DNA of 23,665 nt from an uncultured Christensenellaceae bacterium (lineage in GTDB: Bacteria; Bacillota; Clostridia; Christensenellales; Borkfalkiaceae): contig CAJUOI010000031.1 in NCBI GenBank assembly GCA_910588615.1, forward strand, positions 1 to 23,665, given 5' to 3'. Position 1 is the first letter of the stretch. Each line of letters opens with the position of its first letter. A program made the translations under genes and the position numbers. Positions 14,588 to 21,923 of the stretch are shown here, one piece after another. The notes below the pieces were generated by a model. That model saw only the letters and a program-made list of their open reading frames with translations. It was not told the origin of the DNA and searched no databases.

Positions 14588-14616
14588 ATTATAACATGAG
14601 GAAGGGGCTTTGTCAA
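14588..14616 (-). promoter_or_regulatory. Near-consensus sigma-A promoter of the sugar transferase gene
   Basis: TTGACA (14616-14611), 17 bp and TATAAT (14593-14588) preceded by TGT, i.e. consensus in both hexamers plus an extended -10. A perfect 14-bp palindrome ATCGTTTAAACGAT (14616-14629) touches the -35 and could be an operator or upstream element. Confidence 0.88.
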
Positions 14617-14648
14617 TCGTTTAAACGATGCTTGCCCGTTCGCAAGAA

Positions 14649-15506
14649 TTACTTGGATGCGATCACTTTTTTGAAGATACTCTTCATCTCCGCGGCATCC
14701 TCCGCCTGCGTACCGTCCGATTCGCTTACGATATACGGTTCGAGCTTTAACTCGGCAAGCGCTTCGGCAAGCGGGTAAAACTCCGGTCCGTATACGGCAT
14801 CGGCAAACGTGAGGTGTTTGATCTCCCCCTTTACCCCGTACATGATTTTGGAAAAATGCACGTGGAAATGCTTCATCCGCTCGTAGCCGAGCCGCTCTAT
14901 CATGTACGACAAGCGCTCTCCGTAGTCCGCCCGCGTCTTTAACGAGCCGTGCTCGCGCGCATTGACGTGCCCGAAGTCGACGCAGGGCGTAAACACAGGG
15001 TCGATTTCGCACATCTGCGTAACCTCCTCCACCGTGCCGATCTGCGCCAGCTTCCCCATCGTTTCGGGACAAAAAGCCATATCGTCCATTTGGTTCAGAT
15101 ACAGATAGTCGCGCAGCGTTTTCAAGCGATCGAGCGTGCGCGAAAAGGCGTTCGTGCGCGTATCCTTCCCCTCCGTCGCAGGGTGAAAAACGCAACGCTT
15201 TCCGCCCATTGCCCGAAGCGCTTTTCCGCTGTCCAGAACGTACCCGTAGGATTTTGCCACCATCTCGTCGTCGGGGTTGGCGAAATTGATAAAATAGGGC
15301 GCGTGCACGGACAGCTCCAGTCCCTCTCTTGCAAACGCTTCGCCGATGGAGCGCGCCTTCGCCTCCGTCATGCGCACGCCCCGCCCGAAAGAGTACTCGA
15401 AGCAGTCGAGCCCGCGCTCTTTTACGTAATGCGCCGCTTCTTCGGTATGGGCGTACCCCTCCGCGTAAAAGCTTAACGAATTACCGCTCGGTCCGAATTT
15501 GATCAT
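14649..15506 (-). CDS. Endonuclease IV-like TIM-barrel protein (AP endonuclease family 2)
   Basis: A 285-residue protein of the xylose-isomerase-like TIM-barrel superfamily, closest in pattern to endonuclease IV (Nfo), which cuts DNA at abasic sites. Metal-ligand positions appear in order: H in SVHAPYF, H in CVFHPA, E in CPETMG, D and H in CVDFGHVNA, H in HFHVHFSK, and E in YIVSESDG. The final D-x-H motif of E. coli Nfo is replaced by a region reading GEIKHLTFAD, so full trinuclear zinc-site equivalence is uncertain. The activity may be DNA repair, or the protein may be a divergent sugar-phosphate isomerase-type barrel. Its ATG overlaps the ribF stop by 4 bp (ATGA) and follows GGAGG, making it the last gene of the rimP-nusA-infB operon. 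Confidence 0.8.
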   Translation of the reverse strand: MIKFGPSGNSLSFYAEGYAHTEEAAHYVKERGLDCFEYSFGRGVRMTEAKARSIGEAFAREGLELSVHAPYFINFANPDDEMVAKSYGYVLDSGKALRAMGGKRCVFHPATEGKDTRTNAFSRTLDRLKTLRDYLYLNQMDDMAFCPETMGKLAQIGTVEEVTQMCEIDPVFTPCVDFGHVNAREHGSLKTRADYGERLSYMIERLGYERMKHFHVHFSKIMYGVKGEIKHLTFADAVYGPEFYPLAEALAELKLEPYIVSESDGTQAEDAAEMKSIFKKVIASK

Positions 15507-16354
15507 AACTCCTCCAATTGCGCTTTATCCCGATCCAATTGCGCCGCAAGTTCTTCCTCCGACGCAAACTTACGAATCGAACGAAGATATTTCACGGGAT
15601 AAACGTTTATCGTACTTTGGTATAAATTGCCGGAAAAACCCTTCAAATACACTTCGAGCTTTTTTTTCCGCACGCCGAACGTAGGGCGCGCGCCGAAATT
15701 CAGAATTGCGGGAAAGGTTCCAAACTTCGTTTCCGCTCTGCCGCCGTACACGCCCTCTTTTACGGCAAATTTATCAGCCGGGACAGAAAGGTTTGCCGTG
15801 GGAAAGCCAAGCGTTCTGCCCACCCTTCTGCCCTCTTCCACGACGCCCCGCATAAAATAGCCGTACCCGAGCAAGGCGTTCGCTTCTGAAATTTTCCCCT
15901 CGGAAAGCAAAGCTTTGATGCGGGAAGCGGACACCTTTTGTCCGTTCTCCGTTTTCAGCGGCAACGCATACACGGGACAGGGCGCAAATCTTTTTAACAG
16001 TGCGGCGTCCCCCTCGGCATTCTTACCGAAACGGAAGTCTTCTCCGCAATACACGGCTTTGATCGGAAATTTTTCAAACAGTTCGCCGAGGAAATCCTCG
16101 GCGGACGTGTTGCGCAGCGTATCGTCGAACCTGCGCTCGTCGGCAAAGGCAAATCCTTCGCGGCGGAATACGATTTCCCGTTCCTCGAACGAAAAGACTT
16201 CGCCCCCCTTGCATCCCGAAAAACTTGTAAGCCCTGCCGCAAGCCCGCTCTTTTTCGCCTCGTTCAGCAGCGAGCGATGCCCGACGTGAAATCCGTCGAA
16301 CCCGCCGAGCAACAGCGCGCACGCTTCGGGCATTCGTCCGAATAATCTCAGCAC
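15503..16354 (-). CDS. ribF: Bifunctional riboflavin kinase / FMN adenylyltransferase RibF
   Basis: A 283-residue enzyme that phosphorylates riboflavin to FMN and adenylates FMN to FAD. The N-terminal nucleotidyltransferase domain shows GGFDGFHVGH (HxGH motif) and VSASRIKALLSEGKI. The C-terminal flavokinase domain shows GRTLGFPTANL, GVYGG, NFGARPTFG and LEVYLKGFSGNLY. The start is taken as GTG at 16354. It has GGAG with 8-nt spacing and overlaps the truB stop by 7 bp. The in-frame ATG at 16333 has a weaker site, and the longer reading frame to 16453 runs deep into truB. The protein is slightly shorter than the usual 300-320 residues, mainly within the adenylyltransferase half. The gene after truB is ribF in many Firmicutes. 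Confidence 0.92.
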   Translation of the reverse strand: MLRLFGRMPEACALLLGGFDGFHVGHRSLLNEAKKSGLAAGLTSFSGCKGGEVFSFEEREIVFRREGFAFADERRFDDTLRNTSAEDFLGELFEKFPIKAVYCGEDFRFGKNAEGDAALLKRFAPCPVYALPLKTENGQKVSASRIKALLSEGKISEANALLGYGYFMRGVVEEGRRVGRTLGFPTANLSVPADKFAVKEGVYGGRAETKFGTFPAILNFGARPTFGVRKKKLEVYLKGFSGNLYQSTINVYPVKYLRSIRKFASEEELAAQLDRDKAQLEEL

Positions 16355-17181
16355 AGTTTTTTCTCCGCTTTGGCATACCCGTTCACAACGCGGGCAAGCC
16401 CGTAAAATTCCCTTTCGCGATAAAGCTTGTACAAGCCGTCCGCAAGCGTGCATTCCACCGCCACGCCGTTGAAGATGCGCGCGTCCGCCCCTTCCAGCAC
16501 GGGATAGGGCAATACGCTTTCGGTAGGGACAAGGTGCTCCGCAATATTTTCGGGGGTAAGTTCATTGAGCGTTACCGCCCCTTCTTTGGTAAACACGCCG
16601 CTTGCCGTGCGCTCCAACGCACTCATGTAACCTTGGGTGCCGAGCGCTACCGCCAGATCGCGTGCAAGCGAACGGATATACGTGCCTCCCCCGCAAACGA
16701 TTTCAAACGCGTATTCGTCGGGCGCGGTCTGCCCCGTGCATTCGAAGGAGAGAATGCGCACCTTTTTTGCCTGCAAATTAAAATCCGCACCCGCGCGCGC
16801 TAACTCATAACCTCTTCTTCCGCCCACGCTGACCGCGCTGTACTTCGGGGGCACCTGTTCTATTTCGCCGAAAAAGGCGGGCAGCGCAGCGTTGATTTCC
16901 GCTTCGCCCGGCACACGACCGCCCGATATTTTTTCGCCCTCTTCGTCGAGCGTATCGGTCGTTATGCCGAAACGGAAGCGGGCAAGATAGGTTTTTTCTT
17001 TCCTTAAAAAATAGTCGAAAAGACGCGCCGCGTTTCCGATCGCAACGGGAAGCACGCCCGACGCCAAAGGGTCGAGCGTGCCCATGTGCCCCGCACTCGT
17101 TTTTGTCAGCCGCTTGATACGGTTGACGACGAACGTGGAGCCGACGCCTTTTTCTTTGTAGATATTGATAAAACCCGTCAT
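16348..17181 (-). CDS. truB: tRNA pseudouridine(55) synthase TruB
   Basis: A 277-residue enzyme that converts U55 in the T-loop of most tRNAs to pseudouridine. MTGFINIYKEKGVGSTFVVNRIKR opens the fold, the catalytic aspartate lies in GHMGTLDPLASGVLPVAIG, and the family motifs KTYLARFRFG, PPKYSAVSVGGRRGYELAR and GTYIRSLARDLA follow. A PUA-like C-terminal part ends the protein. The ATG at 17181 is chosen because it begins the conserved domain; the 35 extra codons open upstream are translated repeat DNA. The ribosome site is weak (GGGAAAG). It sits between nrnA and ribF, but the junction with nrnA is 205 bp and filled with palindromic repeats, unlike the tight spacing elsewhere in the operon. Confidence 0.96.
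   Translation of the reverse strand: MTGFINIYKEKGVGSTFVVNRIKRLTKTSAGHMGTLDPLASGVLPVAIGNAARLFDYFLRKEKTYLARFRFGITTDTLDEEGEKISGGRVPGEAEINAALPAFFGEIEQVPPKYSAVSVGGRRGYELARAGADFNLQAKKVRILSFECTGQTAPDEYAFEIVCGGGTYIRSLARDLAVALGTQGYMSALERTASGVFTKEGAVTLNELTPENIAEHLVPTESVLPYPVLEGADARIFNGVAVECTLADGLYKLYREREFYGLARVVNGYAKAEKKLC
16363..16366 (-). promoter_or_regulatory. Ribosome-binding site that fixes the GTG start of ribF
   Basis: GGAG within the last truB codons, 8 nt before GTG at 16354 on the minus strand. The later in-frame ATG (16333) has only a weak GGA upstream. Confidence 0.65.
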
Positions 17182-17195
17182 GATTTCTTTCCCGT

Positions 17196-17220
17196 CATTC
17201 CGAGGCGTAGCCGAGGAATC
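17196..17220 (+). repeat. Dispersed palindromic repeat, unit 1
   Basis: ATTCC and GGAAT arms enclose GA-GGC-GTA-GCC-GA, giving a stem with tandem G-A mismatches: CATTCCGAGGCGTAGCCGAGG then AATC. The CATTC(C/T)GAG...GAATC style of repeat occurs in intergenic regions of many bacterial genomes; this membership is from general knowledge. Confidence 0.7.
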
Positions 17221-17283
17221 TTTTTGCCCGTTATCCGAGGCAGGATCCTTCGTCGCGCTTCGCGCTCCTTTGAAGGGCAAAAA
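17221..17283. repeat. Dispersed palindromic repeat, unit 2
   Basis: TTTTTGCCC (17221-17229) and GGGCAAAAA (17275-17283) are perfect 9-bp inverted arms. Between them lie AGGATCCT and a CGCG-CTT-CGCG stem (17254-17264). On the minus strand the centre reads GGAGCGCGAAGCGCGACGAAGG, a variant of the same GAGCGC...GCGA core. Confidence 0.65.
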
Positions 17284-17323
17284 CACGTTTCTGTCCCGCC
17301 GTGTCGGTTATTCCGCCCCGTTG

Positions 17324-17360
17324 TTCCGATCATTCTGAGCGCAGCGAAGAATGATCGGAA
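17324..17360. repeat. Dispersed palindromic repeat, unit 3 (13-bp perfect arms)
   Basis: TTCCGATCATTCT (17324-17336) and AGAATGATCGGAA (17348-17360) are perfect inverted arms around the 11-nt core GAGCGCAGCGA (17337-17347). The same 11-mer occurs in reverse orientation at 8591-8601. It can form a strong hairpin in the nrnA-truB transcript but has no T-run, so it is not an intrinsic terminator. Confidence 0.9.
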
Positions 17361-17386
17361 GGAAGTCGCGAGAGCGCAAGCGCGCA

Positions 17387-18355
17387 TTAAAGCCTTTGAT
17401 ACACCGCGTATCTCACTCTGTCAACGACCTCTTCCAAATCGCCGAACAGCATACATCCGGAAGCGAGCACGTGCCCGCCTCCGCCGAAAACGGCGGCAAC
17501 GTCGTTGACGTCTACGCTGCGCGAACGGAAGGAAGCCTTATACTGCCCGCGCTTCATTTCCAGCAGGCAAACGCTGACCTCCACCCCGTCGACCGTAAGC
17601 GCAAAATCGACGAGCCCCTCGGTTGCATCGGGTTTTAACCCGTACTCTTCGAGCTGCGCCTGCGATACCGAAGCGACGCCCAGCTTCCCGTCAAGCAGGT
17701 ACCGGACAGCCGACACCACCGAAAGATAAAAGCGCGTCTGCGCCTGCGAACGTCGGCGCATCGTTTCGTAAGTAATCAGAGCGACGTCTGCGCCCCCGTC
17801 CATAGCGAGCGCCGCGGCACGGAAGGTATCGCCGTCCACGTCGCCGTGCGAGAATCCGCCCGAATCGGTTACAAAGCCCGTCATCAGAGCGTTTGCAATA
17901 TCCTCGTCGTACTTTACGCCCAACGTCCGAATGAGCTCGGCAACGTTTTCACAATTGCTCGCACGCTCGCGCACGAAGTTGTGCTGCGCAAAATAGGTAT
18001 TGGCGATATGGTGGTCGATATTGATCGTAACGTGCTTTCCCGCACCCGCCTGATAAAATTTCGAAAGCCCGCCGAGCCGCGTCTCGTCGCTGCAATCAAC
18101 GAGAATATACGCCTCCGCGTCGAAGCTCGGACGCCGTTTAAATTCGTCCTTGCCCGAAAGATAACCGTAGCGTTCGGGAATTTCCCCCTCGTTCAGCATC
18201 TCGTTTTTTATTCCGAGAAATGACAAAGCACGGGAGAGCGCAACTGCGCACCCCACCGTATCTCCGTCGGGGCGCACGTGCGTAAAAATCACCGCGCTTT
18301 TCAGACCTTTGATTGTATCCGCAATCTGTCGTATGGTATTCGTTTTTTTATTCAT
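17387..18355 (-). CDS. nrnA: DHH-family bifunctional oligoribonuclease / pAp phosphatase NrnA-like
   Basis: A 322-residue DHH/DHHA1 phosphoesterase. In Gram-positives NrnA degrades nanoRNAs two to five nucleotides long and dephosphorylates pAp. Motifs in order: HVRPDGDTVG (I), LVDCSDETRLGG (II), NIDHHIANTYF (III, the DHH signature) and GFVTDSGGFSH (IV). The DHHA1 domain ends with GGGGHVLASG. The metal-binding Asp and His residues are all present. The ATG at 18355 is preferred over a TTG at 18370; its ribosome site is weak and it lies 19 bp after rbfA, so translation may depend on coupling. The rbfA-nrnA-truB order is common in Firmicutes. Discrimination from c-di-AMP/pApA-specific relatives is not possible by eye. 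Confidence 0.92.
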   Translation of the reverse strand: MNKKTNTIRQIADTIKGLKSAVIFTHVRPDGDTVGCAVALSRALSFLGIKNEMLNEGEIPERYGYLSGKDEFKRRPSFDAEAYILVDCSDETRLGGLSKFYQAGAGKHVTINIDHHIANTYFAQHNFVRERASNCENVAELIRTLGVKYDEDIANALMTGFVTDSGGFSHGDVDGDTFRAAALAMDGGADVALITYETMRRRSQAQTRFYLSVVSAVRYLLDGKLGVASVSQAQLEEYGLKPDATEGLVDFALTVDGVEVSVCLLEMKRGQYKASFRSRSVDVNDVAAVFGGGGHVLASGCMLFGDLEEVVDRVRYAVYQRL

Positions 18356-18374
18356 GGCTTCCCGGCGCAAACGT

Positions 18375-18737
18375 TCAATTTTCGTCCTTATGCAATCCGT
18401 TTAAAATCGCGTCCATCTTCGAGCCGTAAGCCATGCTTCCGTCCGCAATAAACGTGAGCGCGGGCACGGTGCGCGTGCGCATGACGCGCGCAAGCTCCTT
18501 ACGGATAAAACCCGCGTTTTCACAGATCGCTTCGAAGGTTTTCGACTCCTGCTCTTTGTCCGCCGCAAAAACGCTGACGTACACCTTCGCCGTTTTGAAA
18601 TCGGGCGCGACGTCCGCCGCCGTTACCGATACGATCCCCTTTAATTCGGGCACTTTATCCTTTAACGTTCCCGAAAGAATCGCCGCGATTTCCTTGCGGT
18701 ATTCGCTGTCTACCCTGTCCTGTCTTGCAGATTTCAT
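18375..18737 (-). CDS. rbfA: Ribosome-binding factor A
   Basis: A 120-residue KH-type RNA-binding protein that assists late maturation of the 30S subunit, including 16S rRNA 5'-end processing, and is released before initiation. The family pattern is visible: RQDRVDSEYRKEIAAIL at the N-terminus, the KVYVSVF strand, and the C-terminal ARVMRTRTVPALTFIADGSMAYGSKMDAIL, in which the canonical R-x-R-x-x-P-x-L-x-F pattern is complete. The start codon overlaps the infB stop by 4 bp (ATGA), implying translational coupling, and it is followed by nrnA after 19 bp. The length is normal. Confidence 0.96.
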   Translation of the reverse strand: MKSARQDRVDSEYRKEIAAILSGTLKDKVPELKGIVSVTAADVAPDFKTAKVYVSVFAADKEQESKTFEAICENAGFIRKELARVMRTRTVPALTFIADGSMAYGSKMDAILNGLHKDEN

Positions 18738-21337
18738 GCGCGCTTCACTTCCTCAATGAGATAGCATTCGATATAATCGCCCACGGCGATTTCGTTAAAT
18801 CCGTCGATAGCGCAACCGCATTCCATGCCCGAAGTAACTTCCTTCGCATCATCCTTAAAGCGTTTCAGCTGTTTGACGTTCCCCTCGACGATCATTACGT
18901 TGTCGCGGTATATCCGAAGCTTTCCGCCGCGTACGAGCTTGCCCTCGGTTACGTAACAACCCGCAACCGTACCCGTGCCCGTAATGTTGAAGGTCTGCTT
19001 GACCTCCGCCTTGCCCAGATAGATTTCCTGAAATTTCGGCGCGAGCATTCCGCCCACCGCCGCCTGCATATCGTCGAGCAGCTCGTAGATAATATGATAT
19101 TGGCGCACGTCCACCTTGCTGCGGTCGGCAAGCGTCTTCGCCTTACTGTCGGGACGCACGTTGAAGCCGATGATGATCGCCTTCGCCGACTCCGCAAGCA
19201 TAACGTCGCTTTCGTTTACCGCGCCCGCCGCCGCGTGGATGATTTTGACCTCCACTTCCTCGTTCGACAACTTTTCGAGCGCGGCTTTGATTGCCTCTAC
19301 CGACCCCTGCACGTCGCCCTTGACGATGAGGTTGAACGGCTTCTTTCCGCCCGCCGCATCCTGAAAGAAAGCGTCGATATCGCGAACCTTCACCTCTTTG
19401 ATCATGGACTCGCGCAATCTGTCCTTGCGTTCGCCCTGCAATTTCTTCATGAGAGACTGCTCGACGGCGAAGATGGGATCGCCCGCGTTGGGCACGTCCT
19501 CCAAACCGAGTACCGATACGGCGGTGGAGGGACCCGCCTCCTTGACGGAAACGCCGCGATCGTCGAACATGGCGCGCACGCGCCCCATCGCAGTGCCCGA
19601 AATGAGGTTGTCGCCCGTATGCAGCGTTCCGTTCTGCACGATGACGCTTGCCATGGGACCCTTGCCCTTGTCGAGCTTCGCCTCGATCACCACGCCCCGC
19701 GCCTTGCGATCGGGATTGGCTTTGAGCTCGAGCATTTCCGCTTGCAGCCAGATATTTTCGAGCAAGTCGTCGATCCCTTCTCCCGTCTTTGCCGAAATAG
19801 GCACGATAATCGTATCGCCGCCCCATTCTTCGGGCAGCAGCTCCTGTTCGACGAGTCCCTGTTTTACCTTGTCGGGATTTGCCTGCGGCAAATCCATTTT
19901 ATTCATGGCGACGATGATGGGCGCATTTGCCGCCTTCGCGTGATTGATTGCCTCGATCGTCTGCGGCATGATTCCGTCGTTCGCCGCAACAACGAGCACG
20001 ACGATGTCGGTAACCTTCGCGCCGCGCGCGCGCATTGCCGTGAACGCCGCGTGTCCCGGAGTGTCGATAAAGGTGATATTCTTGCCCTCGCCGAGAGTTA
20101 CGGTGTACGCACCGATGCTCTGCGTAATGCCGCCCGCCTCCCCGTCGGTAACGTTGGTTGAACGGATCTTATCGAGCAGCGAGGTCTTGCCGTGGTCGAC
20201 GTGTCCCATCACCGTAACGACGGGCGCGCGCAGCACGGTATTCTCCTCCGCTTCACCCTGCGTCTCTTCGAAGAGCACGTCCTCCGCCGTCTTTTCCGGC
20301 TTGTATTCGAGGTCGATTCCGAGCTCGAGCGCAATAAACGCCGCATCGTCGTAGTCGATGTTCTCGTTGACCGTCTTCATGATCCCCTCACGGAAAAGTC
20401 GCTTGGTGATTTCCACGGCGGAAATCCCGAGCTTTTCGGAAAGCACCTTGATGGGAATGTCCTTGCTCGTTACCACTGCGTGATCGATTTTAATTTTCTG
20501 GGCTTCCTTGTGCGCGTTCTTCTTGCCGAAACGCGCCTTGCGGTAGCCGCTCTTATCCTCGTCGAAGTCGTTGACGTCCGCGCCCTGCCTGCGCTGCAGC
20601 GCCCGCTTGTTTTCGGGGCGGCGCTCGACGTACGTCTTGTCGTATTTCTTCTGCGGTTCCCTGCGCTGTACGGGAGGCGGAGGCGGCGTGGGACGCGACA
20701 TCGGCGGGCGTGCGGGACGCACTCCCGCGCCCGCGCCTGCGGGGCGCTGTCCAAAAGGAGGACGCGATGCAGGCGCGCCCGCCGTGCGGTTATAAGCCCC
20801 TCCCTGAGGACGGGCGGAGGTCGTATAGGTGGCGCGCTGTCCGTTGTTAAACGCAGGGCGCTGTCCCTGCGGTGCGCCGCTTCTCACCGCGCCGCGGTCG
20901 GCAGCGGGACGGTATACGGGGCGTTCCGCCTGCGGTCTTTGCTGCGAGGCGTTCCTCTCTGCGGGGCGCTGGGCGGAGCGCTGAGCGGATAAAGCAGCCT
21001 GCTTTTCCTTTTCGGCTTGCGCTTTCGCCGCCTCTTCCGCATTCTGCGCAGCGGCTCTCTTGGCTTGTTCTTCGGCTTCCGCCTTCGCTTTTTCGGCGGC
21101 TTCCTTTTCCGCCGCCTCCCTGGCGGCGCGTTCCTCTTCGGCGCGCTTTGCAGCCTCCTCCGCATTGCGTCTCGCCTCTTCCTCCGCGCGTTTACGCATT
21201 GCCTCGGCTTCGTATTCGCCGATTTTTTTGAGAATGTCCGCAATCTTCTTCTCGTTTTCGGCAATCGTCTTTGCCACTGAGCCCGCGCCCTTATCGCCGA
21301 GCAGCGCGTTCAATTTCTCGATGTTTTCGTACGCCAT
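18734..21337 (-). CDS. infB: Translation initiation factor IF-2
   Basis: An 867-residue GTPase that brings initiator tRNA to the 30S subunit and promotes subunit joining. Residues 1 to about 115 are a long charged helix rich in Ala, Glu, Lys and Arg; about 120-245 is Pro/Arg/Gly/Gln/Ala-rich and probably disordered. One IF2_N module lies at about 283-345 (DIPIKVLSEKLGISAVEITKRL). The G domain starts at about 372 with GHVDHGKT (378-385), then GGITQSIGAY, DTPGHAAF, NKMD and SAKTGEGID. Beta-barrel domains and the fMet-tRNA-binding C-terminus follow. The first IF2_N module usual at the extreme N-terminus is not seen. The ATG lies 3 bp after ylxQ; its ribosome site is weak. Confidence 0.97.
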   Translation of the reverse strand: MAYENIEKLNALLGDKGAGSVAKTIAENEKKIADILKKIGEYEAEAMRKRAEEEARRNAEEAAKRAEEERAAREAAEKEAAEKAKAEAEEQAKRAAAQNAEEAAKAQAEKEKQAALSAQRSAQRPAERNASQQRPQAERPVYRPAADRGAVRSGAPQGQRPAFNNGQRATYTTSARPQGGAYNRTAGAPASRPPFGQRPAGAGAGVRPARPPMSRPTPPPPPVQRREPQKKYDKTYVERRPENKRALQRRQGADVNDFDEDKSGYRKARFGKKNAHKEAQKIKIDHAVVTSKDIPIKVLSEKLGISAVEITKRLFREGIMKTVNENIDYDDAAFIALELGIDLEYKPEKTAEDVLFEETQGEAEENTVLRAPVVTVMGHVDHGKTSLLDKIRSTNVTDGEAGGITQSIGAYTVTLGEGKNITFIDTPGHAAFTAMRARGAKVTDIVVLVVAANDGIMPQTIEAINHAKAANAPIIVAMNKMDLPQANPDKVKQGLVEQELLPEEWGGDTIIVPISAKTGEGIDDLLENIWLQAEMLELKANPDRKARGVVIEAKLDKGKGPMASVIVQNGTLHTGDNLISGTAMGRVRAMFDDRGVSVKEAGPSTAVSVLGLEDVPNAGDPIFAVEQSLMKKLQGERKDRLRESMIKEVKVRDIDAFFQDAAGGKKPFNLIVKGDVQGSVEAIKAALEKLSNEEVEVKIIHAAAGAVNESDVMLAESAKAIIIGFNVRPDSKAKTLADRSKVDVRQYHIIYELLDDMQAAVGGMLAPKFQEIYLGKAEVKQTFNITGTGTVAGCYVTEGKLVRGGKLRIYRDNVMIVEGNVKQLKRFKDDAKEVTSGMECGCAIDGFNEIAVGDYIECYLIEEVKRA

Positions 21338-21340
21338 AAC

Positions 21341-21664
21341 TTACCCGTTCAATCCTCCGATCGTCGTTAATCCCGCTTCCTCCGCGCGTTCGAAAATTGC
21401 TTTTGCAAGCGAAATATCCCGAACCGCAGCCGCCTTGCAGCCCTGTTTTTTTACGAGCACGCCCAAGTCCTTTGCTTCGAGCAGAGGACAAGCGAATTGC
21501 GCCCCGTATTTCATCATCTCTTTCCGTGAATTTTGCGCCATGCTCCCATCCAGAAGCAACAGATGCACGCCGCGCTTGAGCGTTCCTATCGCGTTGACAC
21601 CCAGCGTGAGTTTCCCCGCCCGACGGGCAAACCCGAGATACGCCTCAATCTTTTCGGTTTGCAA
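21341..21664 (-). CDS. ylxQ: YlxQ, L7Ae/L30e-family ribosomal-like RNA-binding protein
   Basis: A 107-residue protein of the L7Ae/L30e/S12e/Gadd45 family, which typically binds kink-turn RNA; it is normally encoded between nusA and infB in Firmicutes. GFARRAGKLTLGVNAIGTLKRGVHLLLLDGS and CKAAAVRDISLAKAIF are the conserved stretches. The TTG at 21664 is chosen because AGGAGG (21676-21671) lies 6 nt upstream and it starts right before the conserved EKIEAYLGFARRAGK. ATG starts at 21688 and 21706 would add unconserved residues and overlap ylxR by up to 62 bp. With the TTG the overlap with ylxR is 20 bp. The exact cellular role remains poorly defined. Confidence 0.88.
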   Translation of the reverse strand: MQTEKIEAYLGFARRAGKLTLGVNAIGTLKRGVHLLLLDGSMAQNSRKEMMKYGAQFACPLLEAKDLGVLVKKQGCKAAAVRDISLAKAIFERAEEAGLTTIGGLNG

Positions 21665-21923
21665 GCAGTTCCTCCTCGATTCTCGCATACGTTTCCGCGC
21701 CGACATCCTCGGAAAAAGTTTTGTTCAGTAATTTGTATTTTTTCAGCTTTGCCACACACGCTGCACCGTTGCAGATATATGCGCCGCGCCCCTGCGCCTT
21801 GCCGGTAAAATCAAGACGGATCCCCTCCGGACTCCGCACGATACGCGTCATCTCCCGTTTGGGCATATTTTCCCTGCACGCGATACAGGTGCGCATTGCC
21901 GCTTTCTTTTCCGCCCCGCTCAT
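21645..21923 (-). CDS. ylxR: YlxR family nucleic-acid-binding protein
   Basis: A 92-residue protein of the YlxR (DUF448) family found in the nusA-infB operon. The family signature RTCIACRENMPKREMTRIVR with a C-x-x-C pair lies near the N-terminus, followed by GKAQGRGAYICNGAACVAKLKK, the conserved GRGAY(I/L)C motif with two more cysteines. Structural work on relatives suggests RNA binding, and in some bacteria YlxR has been linked to transcription control and RNase P; here this is family knowledge only. The ATG at 21923 overlaps the nusA stop by 4 bp (ATGA). The next gene, ylxQ, starts inside its last 20 bp. Confidence 0.95.
   Translation of the reverse strand: MSGAEKKAAMRTCIACRENMPKREMTRIVRSPEGIRLDFTGKAQGRGAYICNGAACVAKLKKYKLLNKTFSEDVGAETYARIEEELLANRKD
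21671..21676 (-). promoter_or_regulatory. Ribosome-binding site that fixes the TTG start of ylxQ
   Basis: AGGAGG on the minus strand, inside the ylxR coding sequence, 6 nt before TTG at 21664. It is among the strongest ribosome sites in the operon and is the main reason for not using the upstream ATGs. Confidence 0.75.

Noticed and set aside
14631..14646. CTTGC-N6-GCAAG hairpin as terminator of the rimP operon
   Set aside because: Only a 5-bp stem and no T-run on the minus strand. No convincing terminator is seen after the TIM-barrel gene.
17182..17286. Longer TruB with 35 extra N-terminal residues
   Set aside because: These codons are translated palindromic repeat; the conserved fold starts at the ATG at 17181.
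18725..20161. A 478-codon plus-strand open frame antisense to infB
   Set aside because: Its His/Leu/Arg-rich composition is typical of antisense frames, and it lies opposite the IF-2 GTPase and C-terminal domains.
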